Positions 44,890 to 55,584 of a stretch of DNA of 56,044 nucleotides are shown here, one piece after another (the stretch's first letter is position 1; the number at the start of each line of letters is the position of its first letter). A program made the position numbers and the translations under genes. The notes under the pieces were generated by a model. That model made no database searches and was not told where the DNA came from. It saw nothing but the letters and a program-made list of their open reading frames with translations. The stretch is from Vitrella brassicaformis (taxonomy: Eukaryota > Sar > Vitrellaceae), in NCBI GenBank assembly GCA_001179505.1, contig CDMY01000280.1, positions 79,198-135,241 of the forward strand. Direction: 5' to 3'.

Positions 44890-47800
44890 GTGCAAGAGAT
44901 TCAGATGATTGAAGCCGGTTCAATGTAACATGGGTCTGATGTCCGTGTCTGCAGCAGGAAGGAGAGCCTGAAAAAAAGCTACTGGATGAAGAGAAAGCTT
45001 TGGAAGCCAATTTGAAGACCATCGCTCGCGCTGTGCGCGCAGAGACAGCCGATGGACAAGCTTTCGTGCCGCAGGCTTTGTCCAGTGACGGGCCTAGAAG
45101 GGTGTCATGGCAAGTCCTCCTCCGAGAAAACATAATGCTCATCCTTCTGGGCGCCTTCGCGGCACGTAAGCAACAGCAGGCCTCTTACCATCTCTCACGC
45201 CATCATGATGCATCCCTCTCTCTGTCCCCATTGCAATGTGCAGTGACCGACTGGTTCTCCTTCTGGGAGATGATCATCGACGAGCCGTCCCAATACACCA
45301 TTCCCCTTCTGTGCAAGCGGCTCCTTCTCGCATCTGCCTCTGTCTCTACTGCTCTGCTCGTCCTCAAATGGTGCCTGGAGTACGTCCAAATGAATGCCAC
45401 ACTGGTACGCAGAGGAGACGTCTTCAGGTGAGCACTTTGCTGACGACTTGTGCATTGCGGTTGCTCAGGTGCAGCGCAAAAAGGGACAATCGGGCGACAT
45501 CGAATTAGGCGAACGCTCCCGTCTCATCGACTCGGGCGTCGACTCTCAGGCAGCGACCCCGCGAGGGCCGTCTGCCACGGCACCCATCATCGCTCGCTTC
45601 CACCGGCCCGACCCGCCTCGATGGCTGGTCAGGATGATCACGGTGCTGAGCGGCATCTCTGTCCTCAACGACATCATCGACTTCATCAACGTCGTGATCA
45701 TTCTTTGCGCCATCGGCAACCCCCGAAGCCACGCGATGGGAATACTCATCAGCAATCTCTCCTTGAATCTGCTGAATGCCATCGCCTCAGTCTATAAGGC
45801 CATGCGCTTCGAAGCCTCGCGAGAGCGCATGCAACAGCTAGCCATAGCGCGAAGACCAGAGGATCCGGGAGTATTGGGAGCTGCCGTCGTCCTCTTTGCG
45901 GTCTTGGGGGTGATCGGTGCTCTTTGTGCTTATTGGGGGTGGAGCACTTGGTGGATAAGTTGGATTGGGGGTTTCTTATGGTGGCTTGCCATCGCTGTGA
46001 TGCTGATGATATCAATGTGTGGGACGATCGCAACCTGCTCGAGAGAGCCTCCTTCAGGGGCTCGCCTCTTCGATTACAGCCGATTGGGTCTTCTGCATGT
46101 GCTGATCGCGGAGCTTGTCTACACAACCAGCACCTGGATTACCTTCTTGACGATTGCGATGTTCAACAAGAGAGTCCCCATATGGCTGTGGCGCCTCTAC
46201 TGTCTCATCCCCGCTACAGAAACCCTCATCCTTTACCCCTCTCTAATCGCAACACTCGAGCAGAAAATTGACGCCAGAGCCCATCGCCATCCGACCAAAG
46301 ATGGTTGCAGCATACTCTGCGAAGCCCTTTTCGGCCTCACATGCAATGTCCTCTTCCTCTGCTATCCCACTTATCAACTGCAGCTGCTCCCAATAGCCAA
46401 CATCATTCTGACGGTGGCAGTTTTCAGTTGCCAGCTGAGTAGAAGGCCCATCGGCCTTCAACATGCCGAGCTCATCGACCGCATCCATCAAATTCGAAAG
46501 GAAGATGCTGCGTGGATAAGCATGGCCATGAAACAGCTTCTTGACGGTGGCGCAGATCCAAACATGGCGTGCGGCGAGCCGCTTCATCAGGCAGTGATGG
46601 CCGAGACAGAGACCGACGACAGCGACAGCCCCTTGGTGCGGGATACTGAAGGAGCTCCTATTCGGATTTTCAACACTGTGGAGCTGCTGTTGGAGGCCGG
46701 AGCAGACCCCAATCTTGGCAAGCGTCGGTTCGGCGGCCTAGTCGTGGCGCCTTTAGACGAAGTTGTGAGCGGAGGGTTAAGCACTAAGCGACGGACACCT
46801 TCGAGACTAACACAAATGGCCTGACTTGGTGCCATGTTTGTGCAGGTGATACAGCCTGAGCTGAAGGATGTCGCTGTCCTCCTCAAAGCCAATGGGGCTC
46901 GGCATTCGGACGACTACTATAAATACGGCGGACACATCAATCAAGCCCGCTACGCTGCCCTTTTGATGCGGTCCAATGCCTTGGATTGCGAAGAATACCG
47001 TGGGATATGTATTCCTTGGCGTCGAGAGAAAGACTTGGAAGCCGACTTAAAGACCCTCGCTGAGGCAGTGTGTGCCGAAACGGCTGAGGGACGGGTCTTC
47101 GTGCCGCAGGGTTCGTCCAACCAAGGGTCCAGAAGGTTACTGCAAGTGTTCCTCCGAGAAAACACGATGCTCATCCTTCTGGGCGCTTTCGCAGCACGTA
47201 AGCGAAGCAGGCCTCAAGATGTTTATTACGCCATCATGGTGTATCTCTTTTCGCCCCCATTGCAATGTGCAGTGACCGACTGGTTCTCCTTCTGGGAGAT
47301 GATTATCGATGAGCCGTCCCAATACACCATTCCCCTCCTGTGCAAGCGGCTCCTTCTCGCATCTGCCTCTGTCTCTACTGCTCTGCTCGTCCTCAAATGG
47401 TGCCTGGAGTACGTCCAAATGAATGCCACACTGGTACGCAGGGGAGACGTCTTCAGGTGAGCACTTTGCTGACGACTTGTGCATTGCGGTTGCTCAGGTG
47501 CAGCGCAAAAAGGGACAATCGGGCGACATCGAATTAGGCGAACGCTCCCGTCTCATCGACTCGGGCGTCGACTCTCAGGCAGCGACCCCGCGAGGGCCGT
47601 CTCCCACGGCGCCCATCATCACTCGCTTCGACCGGCCCCACCCTCCTCGGTGGCTCATCAGGGTGATCACGGTGCTGAGCGGCATCTCTGTCCTCAACGA
47701 CAGCATCGACTTCATCAACGTCGTGATCATTCTTTGCGCCATCGGCAACCCCCGAAGCCACGCGATGGGAATACTCATCAGCAATCTCTCCTTGAATCTG

Positions 47801-50800
47801 CTGAACGCCATCGCCTCAGCCTACAAGGCAATGGGATTCGAAGCCTCGCGAGAGCGCATGCAACAGCTGGCCCAAATCATACCCGGAGTTTCATGTCAGT
47901 CCGACCTGATGTCGTCTATGGGGATTCTTCGATTTCTGCCAACTATGGGGATCTCTATTTGTCCCTTTGGGGTGATCGGCGCTCTTCTTGCTGATTCGTG
48001 GTGGCTTTGGTGGATTGGGAGTTTTTTCTGGTGGCTTGCCTTGGCTTTGATGCTGGTGACGCTAATGTGCGGGCTCGTTCTTGGCGTTGTGACGCATTGT
48101 TTGGTCCCGATGGGGCTCCTTTCGGATGTTCTTCTCTTCGACTACATCCATCTCGGTCTCTTACACGTGCTGATTCCGGAGCTCGTGTACACGACCAGCA
48201 CGTGGATTACCTTCTTTACGACTGCCGTCTTCAGCGAGAGAGTCCCGACATGGCTCTGGCATCTCTACTTTCTCTGCCCCGCCACAGCAACCCTCATCCT
48301 TTACCCTTCTCTAATCCTAACACTCGAAGAGAAGATTGACGCCAGGACCCATCGCGACACGGCCAAAGCACTCCGTCTCTGCACCATGGGACTTGAAGGC
48401 CTTCTCGGCTTGATATGCAATGCCCTCTTCCTCTGCTATCCCACTTACCAGCTGCAGCTGCTCCCAATAGCCAACATCATTCTGACGGTGGCGGTCGTCA
48501 GTTGTCAGCTGATTCAGATTTTTGTGCAAAATCAGAAAGCAGAGCTGGAGGATGAAGAGAAAGCTGCACTCGAAGCCGACTTAAAGACCCTCGCTGAGGC
48601 AGTACCTGCCGAATCAGCTGATGGACAAGTTTTCGAATCGCAGGGTTCGTCCAGCCAAGGGTCCAGAAGGGTACTGCAAGTGTTCCTCCGAGAAAACACG
48701 ATGCTCATCCTTCTGGGCGCCTTCGCAGCACGTAAGCAACAGCAGGCCTCTTACCATCTCTCACGCCATCATCGTGTATCTTGCTCTCTCTCTGCCCCCA
48801 TTGCACATGTGCAGTGACCGACTGGTTCTCCTTCTGGGAGATGAACATCGACGAGCCTTCCCAATACACCATTCCCCTCTTGTGCAAGAGACTCTTTCTC
48901 GCCTCTGCCTCTGTCTCTACGGGTCTGCTCGTCCTCAAATGGTGCCTGGAGTACGTCCAAATGAATGCCACACTGGTACGCAGGGGAGACGTCTTCAGGT
49001 GAGCACTTTGCTGACGACTTGTGCATTGCGGTTGCTCAGGTGCAGCGCAAGAAGCCACCCTCGGGCGACATCGAATTAGGCGGACGCTCCCGTCTCATCG
49101 ACTCGCATGTGGACTCTCAGGCAGCGACCCCGCGAGGGCCGTCTCCCACGGCACCCATCATCACTCGCTTCCACCGGCCCCCCCCTCCTCGATGGCTGGT
49201 CAGGATGATCACGGTGCTGAGCGGCATCTCTGTCCTCAACGACATCATCGACTCCATCAACGTCGTGATCATTCTTTGCGCCATCGGCAACCCCCGAAAC
49301 CACGCGATGGGAATCCTCATCAGCAATCTCTCCTTGAATCTGCTGAATGCTATCGCCTCAGCCTACAAGGCAATGGGCTTCGAAGCCTCGCGAGAGCGCA
49401 TACAGCAACTCACCCGAATTGTAAGCGGACTCCCGAGGGGAAACCCACTGGTTGACTGCACAGGCTCCTTAGTGCGTGAAAAGCTTCCGGGGCTGTTCGA
49501 TGTCCGTCGGGCATTGCCTTGCTGGGGAAGCAGTATTTGTGTCTTTGGGGTGATCGGCATGCTTTGTGCCCCTTCTGGGGCTATCCATGCCTCGTGGTGG
49601 TTTTGGTGGATAGCTTGGATCGGGCACCATTTCTGGTGGCTTGCCATGCGCCTTTTCTGGGGGCTTGCCATCATGCAGATGCTGTCGACGCTGATGGGTG
49701 GACTCGTCGTGACGCATTGCTTGATCCCAAAGGAGCTTCTTTCAGATGTTCTCCTCTCCGACTACCACCGATTGGGTCTTTTACATGTGCTGACGGCGGA
49801 ACTTGTCTACACGACCAGCACGTGGATTACCTTCTTCACCACTGCCGTCTTCGGCGAGAGAGTCCCGACATGGCTCTGGCATCTCTACTTTCTCTGCCCC
49901 GCCACAGCAACCCTCATCCTTTACCCTTCTCTAATCCTAACACTCGAGGAGAAAATTGACGCCAGGACCCATCGCGACGCGGCCAAAGCACTCCGTCTCT
50001 GCACCATGGGACTTGAAGGCCTTCTCGGCTTGATATGCAATGTCCTCTTCCTCTGCTATCCCACTTACCAGCTGCAGCTGCTCCCAATAGCCAACATCAT
50101 TCTGACGGTGGCGGTCATCAGTTGTCAGCTGATTACAGAAATCACGGGACTCCACCACGCCGAGCTCATCGACCGCATCGATCAAATTCGAAAGGGAGAC
50201 ACCGGGTGGAAAAGCATGGGAGAGAGTATAGCTCTCTATTTCTATCCCGAGTGGGGGTATCGGAAAGCTGATGCTTTGGCGGCGGTGAAGATGGTTCTTG
50301 ATGGTGGCGCAGATCCAAATATGGCGTGCGGCGAGCCTCTTTATCGCGCAGTGATGGCCGAGACAGCGACCGACGGCAGCGACAGCCCCTTGGTGAGGGA
50401 TGCCGAAGCCGTAGCTACACGGATATTCAACACTGTGGAGCTGCTGTTGGAAGCCGGAGCAGACCCCAACCTTGGCACACGGCAGCTGGCCGGCGGCTTA
50501 ATCGTAGCGCCTCTGGATGAAGTGGTGAGTGGGGGGATAAGGATGAAGAGATGAATGCCACACAGATTCACCCACATGGCCTGACTGAGTGCCATGTTTG
50601 TGCAGGTAATACAGCCTGAGCTGAAAGATGTCGCTGTCTTCCTCAAAGCCAATGGGGCTCGACATTCGGACGACTACTATAAATACGGCGGACACACCAA
50701 TCAGGCCCGCTACGCTGCCCTTTTGATGCGATCGAAAGAGCTGATCGGCAAATTTGATGCTTGGCGACAAGATTTCGTACGACAAAGAAGATTTGGATGA

Positions 50801-53800
50801 TTGAAGTCAATATGATGAATAGGTATGATGCCTTTGTCTTTCTGCAGCGAAAATATTAGGAACCAGAGCGACTAAAAGAAATGGAAAAAGAGTATAAGGA
50901 AACGGAAGACAAAAATGCTGCGATTCCTTCTTTTAAAGAACGAGAGGAGAAAGAAGAAAAGGAGCATCAGGCGAAGCTGAAAAAGTTAGAAGACGAAGAA
51001 AATGAACTAGAAACCGAGTTGAAGACCCTCGCTGAGGCAGTGCGTGCCCAACCAGCCGATGGACGGGTCTTTGCATCCCAGGCTTCATCCAGCGAAGGGC
51101 GTAAACGAGTCTCACTGCAGGTGTTCCTCCAAGAGAACGTCATGCTCATCCTCCTGGGCGCCTTCGCAGTACGTAAGCAACAGCAGGCCTCTTACCGTCT
51201 CTCACGCCATCATCGTGTATCTTGCTCTCTCTCTGCCCCCATTGCACATGTGCAGTGACCGACTGGTTCTCCTTCTGGGAGATGAACATTGACGAGCCTT
51301 CCCAATACACCATTCCCCTCCTGTGCAAGCGGCTCCTTCTCGCCTCTGCCTCTGTCTCTACGGCCCTGCTCGTCCTCAAATGGTGTTTGGAGTACGCCCA
51401 AATGAATGCCACACTGGTACGCAGGGGAGACGTCTTCAGGTGAGCACTTTGCTGACGACTTGTGCATTGCGGTCGCTCAGGTACAGCGCAAAAAGGGACC
51501 CTTGGGCGACATCGAATCAAACGACTGCTCCCGTCTCATCAAGTCGGGCGTGGACTCCCCGCAAGGGACGTCTGCCACGGTGCCCATCATCACTCGCTTC
51601 GACCGGCCCCCCCCTCCTCGGTGGCTCGTCAGGATGATAACGGTGCTGAGCGGCATCTCTGTCCTCAACGACAGCATCGATTTCATCAACGTCATGATCA
51701 TTCTTTGCGCCAACCCAGGAGCCAGTGCTATTGGCACACTCATCTGCAATCTGTTCCTGAACTCGCTGAATGTCATCGCCTCAGCCTATGAAGCCATGGG
51801 CTTTGAAGCATCCCAAGAGAAGATGCAAGAACAGCTGGCGCAAAACCTGACAGCCGCACTGAAAAAGCATGCACGGCTGGAGGATTCACCCGATACCTTA
51901 CTGCAATCGTCCAATCGACGCTGGCTATCTGGGCGGGCGCACATAGCGGCCCCCATTGCGTGTTTCTGTGGGGCGATGGGTGCGTTGCTAGGTGCAATCC
52001 CTGCTTCGTGGATCTGGGCAATCGTCATTTGGTTTGGGGGAGTCTTCTGGTATGGTGCTGTTCTGCTGTTCTTCATCGGCATTGCGATTGAAATCTTTAT
52101 TGGCGTCGAGACGCACTGCCTCATTCCGAGGGAGCTTCTTAAAGTTTCAGAAGTCAATCTCTCTGACTACATCCGATTGGGTCTTTTGCACGTGCTGATT
52201 CCGGAGCTTGTCGATGCAATCACTGATTGGATTACCTTCTTTTCAACTGCCGTCTTCAGCGAGAGAGTCCCGACATGGCTTTGGCGCCTCTACTTTCTCT
52301 CCCCTCTGATAGGGACCTTCATGCTCTATCCTTCTCTTCTCACCATGCTCGAGGCCAAAGTTGATGCCCGAAGCCATCGTGAGGCGAGACGCAATCGTCT
52401 GTGCAGTATACTCTGCGAAGACCTTTTGGGCCTGGTATGCAATGTCCTCTTTCTCTGTTATCCCACTTACCAGCTGCAGCTGCTCCCAATTGCCAACATC
52501 ATTTTGACGGTGGCGGTCGTCAGTTGTCAGCTGATTACAGAGTTCACGGGACTCCAACATGCCAAGCTCATCGACTATATCGATCAAATTCGACAGGGAG
52601 ACACCGGGCGGAAAAGCATGGGAGAGCGTATAGCTAATTTTTGCTATCCCCAGTGGGGGTATCAGAAGAGAGATGCTTTCATGGCTGTAAAGACGCTTCT
52701 TGACGGTGGCGCAGATCCAAACATGGCATGCGGCGAGCCCCTTCATCGCGCAGTGATGGCCAAGACAGAGACCGACAGCGACAGCCCCTTGGTGTGGGAT
52801 GCTGAAAGAGTAGCTACTCGAATATTCAACACTGTGGAGCTGCTGTTGGAAGCCGGAGCACGCCTCAATCTTGGCACACGGCAACTGGCCGGCGGCCTAG
52901 TCGTGGCGCCTTTAGACGAAGTGGTGAGTGGGCTGATACGCATAAGAGATGGACACCATCGAGACTCACACACATGGCCTGACTGAGTGCCATGTTTGTG
53001 CAGGTGATACAGCCCGAGCTGCAGCATGTTGCCGCCCTCCTCAAAGCCAATGGGGCTCGGCATTCGGACGACTACTACAAATATGGCGGGCACACCAATC
53101 AGCCACGCTACGCCGCCCTTTTGACGCAATCCACTGCCTTGGATCGTCAATATGACAAGATACGAGACGAAATGGATTTGCTTGAGACGATGATTAAGGA
53201 GCAAGACAAAAGACGAGAGAAACACGATGAGGACGAAAAGTCTCGCGCCGGTCTTTCTGAGAAAGAACGGGAGGACCAAGAAAAAAAGGCACATCAGGCG
53301 AAGCTGGAACAGTTGCGAGACCAACATCATAAACTACAAATGGATTTATGGACCTCCGCTGAGGCAGTACGTGCAGAACCAGCTGATGGACGGGTCTTTG
53401 CATCCCAGGCCTCATCCAGCCAAGGTCCCAGACGACTACCACTGCAAGTGTTCCTCCGAGAGAACGTCATGCTTATCCTTCTGGGCGCCTTTGCAGCACG
53501 TAAGCAACAGCATGCATCTTACCATCTTCACGCCATCATTATGTTTCTCTCTGCTCCCGATGCAATGTGCAGTGACCGACTGGTTCTCCTTCTGGGAGAT
53601 GAGTATTGACGTGCCCTCTCAATACACCGTCCCCTTCCTGTCCAAGCGACTTCTTCTCGCATCTGCCTCTGTCTCTACGGCTCTGCTCGTCCTCAAATGG
53701 TGCCTGGAGTACGTCCAAATGAATGCCACACTGGTACGCAAAGAAGACGTCTTCACGTGAGCAGTTCGCTGACGACTTGTGCATTGCGGTTGCTCAGGTG

Positions 53801-55348
53801 CAGCGCAAAAAGGGACAATCGGGTGACATCGAGTTGAGTGGACGCTCCCGTCTCATCGACTCGGGCGTGGACTCTCAGGCAGCGACCCCGCGAGGGCCGT
53901 CTCCCACGGCACCCATCATCACTCGCTTCCACCGGCCCCCCCCTCCTCGATGGCTGGTCAGGATGATCACGGTGCTGAGCGGCATCTCTGTCCTCAATGA
54001 TATCATCGACTTCATCAACGTCGTGATCATTCTTCATGCCATCGGCAACCTCCGAAGCCACGCGATAGGAATACTCATTAGCAATCTCTCCTTGAATCTG
54101 CTGAATGCCATCGCCTCAGCCTACAAGGCAATGGGATTCGAAGCCTCCCAGCTGGCCCAAATCATACCCGAGGATCCGGAACAGACCGTCAGGCTCTTTG
54201 CGGTCATTGGGCTTTGTGCTCCTTCTGGGGTGGTCGGTGCTCTTTGTGCTTATTGGGGGTGGAGTTGGATTGGGGGCTTCTTTCGGTGGTCTTCCATCAT
54301 GCTGATGCTGTTTCTCCTTTCCATGCTCATGCTGGCTTGCTTGCTCGGCTGCGCAACCTGCTTGATAGAGGTGATGCCAGGGGCTCACCTCTTCCACTAC
54401 CACCGATTGGGTCTTCTGCATGTGCTGATCGCAGAGCTTGTCTCCACGACCACCGCGTGGATTACTTTCTTTACGATTGCGGTGGTCAACAAGGGAGTCC
54501 CCACATGGCTTTGGCGCCTCTACTTTCTCTGGCCCGTCACAGAGACCTGGCTCCTTTACCCTTCTCTTCTCACCATGCTTGAGGCCAAAGTTGATGCCAG
54601 AGCCCAACTGATGTTCGGATGGGCTCGTCTCTCCAGCATACTCTGCGAAGACCTTCTCGGCCTGATATGCAATGTCCTTTTCCTCTGCTATCCCACTTAC
54701 CAGCTGCAGCTGCTTCCACTTGCCAACATCATTTTGACGGTGGCAGTCATCGGTTGTCATCTGACTAGAGAGCTTACGGCACTTCAACACATCGAACTCA
54801 TCGACCGCATCGATCAAATTCGGAAGGGATACATCAAATGGAAAAGCATGAGGCAGCGGATGTACGACTTTTTCGGTGTCCGTTACCAAGAAGGGACAGC
54901 TGATGCTCTGGTGGCTGTCAAGAGGCTTCTCGACGGTGGCGCAGATCCAAACACGGCAAACGGAGAGCCTCTTTATCGCGCAGTGATGGCCGAGACAGAG
55001 ACCGACAGCAGCGACCGCTGGGTGTGGGATGCTAAAGGCAGAGTAGCTACTCGAATATACAACACTGTGGAGCTGCTGTTGGAGGCCGGGGGAGACCCCA
55101 ATCTTCGCAACCTTTTCGACGAAGTGTTCACCGGGGGGATAAGCGCAAAGAGACGGATGCCACACAGGTTCACACACATGGCCTGACTGGGTGCCATGTT
55201 TGTGCAGGTAAAACAGCCGGAGCTGCAGCATGTTGCCGCCCTCCTCAAAGCCAATGGGGCTCGACATTCGGACGACTACTATAAATACGGCGGCCACACC
55301 TCTCAGCCACGCTACGCTGCCCCTTCGACGCGGCCCAAGGGTTGGTGA
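42926..55348 (+). CDS. Six-module polytopic-membrane/ankyrin repeat giant protein
   Basis: Predicted exons: 42926-43046, 43129-43289, 43354-44631, 44713-44889, 44955-45165, 45244-45404, 45469-46764, 46846-47197, 47273-47433, 47498-48731, 48815-48975, 49040-50524, 50606-50776, 50860-51172, 51256-51416, 51481-52923, 53004-53499, 53573-53733, 53798 to 55186 (stop) or, by a weak splice, to an ankyrin exon 55208-55348. All phases agree, giving about 3,640 residues and about 60 membrane segments. It begins MAGGQSSVSQAS, like the minus-strand gene. Modules 2 to 3, 3 to 4 and 5 to 6 are joined within single uninterrupted exons. The joins 1 to 2 (donor at 44890, weak) and 4 to 5 (donor 50777, acceptor TTAG at 50859) depend on splicing. 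Only the first module has a starter ATG. Each module ends in ankyrin-like GADPN repeats except module 3. If the weak joins fail, it would be two or three separate genes. Confidence 0.7.
44955..46990 (+). repeat. Plus-strand module 2
   Basis: Begins with a charged helix (EGEPEKKLLDEEKALEANLK). The variable loop is nearly that of module 1 (GVIGALCAYWGWSTWW). Its last ankyrin exon runs without interruption into module 3 (exon 46846-47197). Confidence 0.75.
46991..48525 (+). repeat. Plus-strand module 3, without ankyrin part
   Basis: Membrane part complete, up to the invariant CYPTYQLQLLPIANIIL and SCQLI. There it jumps in frame directly to the coiled-coil linker of module 4 (FVQNQKAELEDEEKAALEAD). 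The whole ankyrin region and its intron are missing, as expected from an unequal recombination that kept the reading frame. Confidence 0.75.
48526..50776 (+). repeat. Plus-strand module 4
   Basis: Longest variable loop of the set (about 80 residues after EASRERIQQL, with GLPRGNPLVDCTGSLV, then an extra membrane-like segment WWLAMRLFWGLAIMQML). The ankyrin part includes the inserted KSMGESIALYFYPEWGYRKA segment also found in module 5. Confidence 0.75.
50860..53150 (+). repeat. Plus-strand module 5
   Basis: Begins with a long charged coiled coil (KEYKETEDKN, REEKEEKEHQAKLKKLEDEE). After the third helix it has the NPGASAIGTLICNLFLN alternative, like minus-strand module 2, and a matching different loop (ASWIWAIVIWFGGVFWYG). 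It is thus a chimera relative to its neighbours. Confidence 0.75.
53151..55348 (+). repeat. Plus-strand module 6, eroded at its end
   Basis: Joined in frame to module 5 through one exon with a long coiled coil (RDEMDLLETMIKEQDKRREK, KEREDQEKKAHQAKLEQLRD). The repeat before the last donor has lost the GTRRLAGGLVVAP segment, and the donor GAAGTG|GTGAG has become GAAGTGTTCACC. Without splicing the frame ends at 55186. The ankyrin exon (from 55208) has a further deletion that brings a stop at 55346. Confidence 0.7.
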
Positions 55349-55431
55349 CAAGAATTCGTACGACAAAGAAGATTTAAAATGATTGCAGTCGAGATGAGAA
55401 AGATGAGTGTGATGCCTATGTTTTTCTGCAG

Positions 55432-55584
55432 CCTGATCAAGAGCGAAATCAGGAGCCAGAGCGACGCGAGGAAATCAGGAAAGAGCTAGAGGATGGAGAG
55501 CAAGTTTTGGAAGCGAATTTCAAGACCCTCACCGAGGCAGTTAGTGCACAAGCAGCCGGCGGTGAGGTATTGATAAGCTGGTGA
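55432..55584 (+). other. Coiled-coil exon remnant after module 6
   Basis: After a TTTTTCTGCAG acceptor a 51-codon frame encodes EPERREEIRKELEDGEQVLE, FKTLTEAVSAQ and a stop at 55582. It is the linker that starts a module, cut short as in the minus-strand terminal exon. Because of the stop at 55346 it may no longer be translated. Confidence 0.5.

Noticed and set aside
42926-55348. Six independent tandem genes instead of one
   Set aside because: Not excluded, but three junctions are uninterrupted exons, phases fit throughout and internal modules have no suitable ATG or obvious promoter. Kept as the main alternative.
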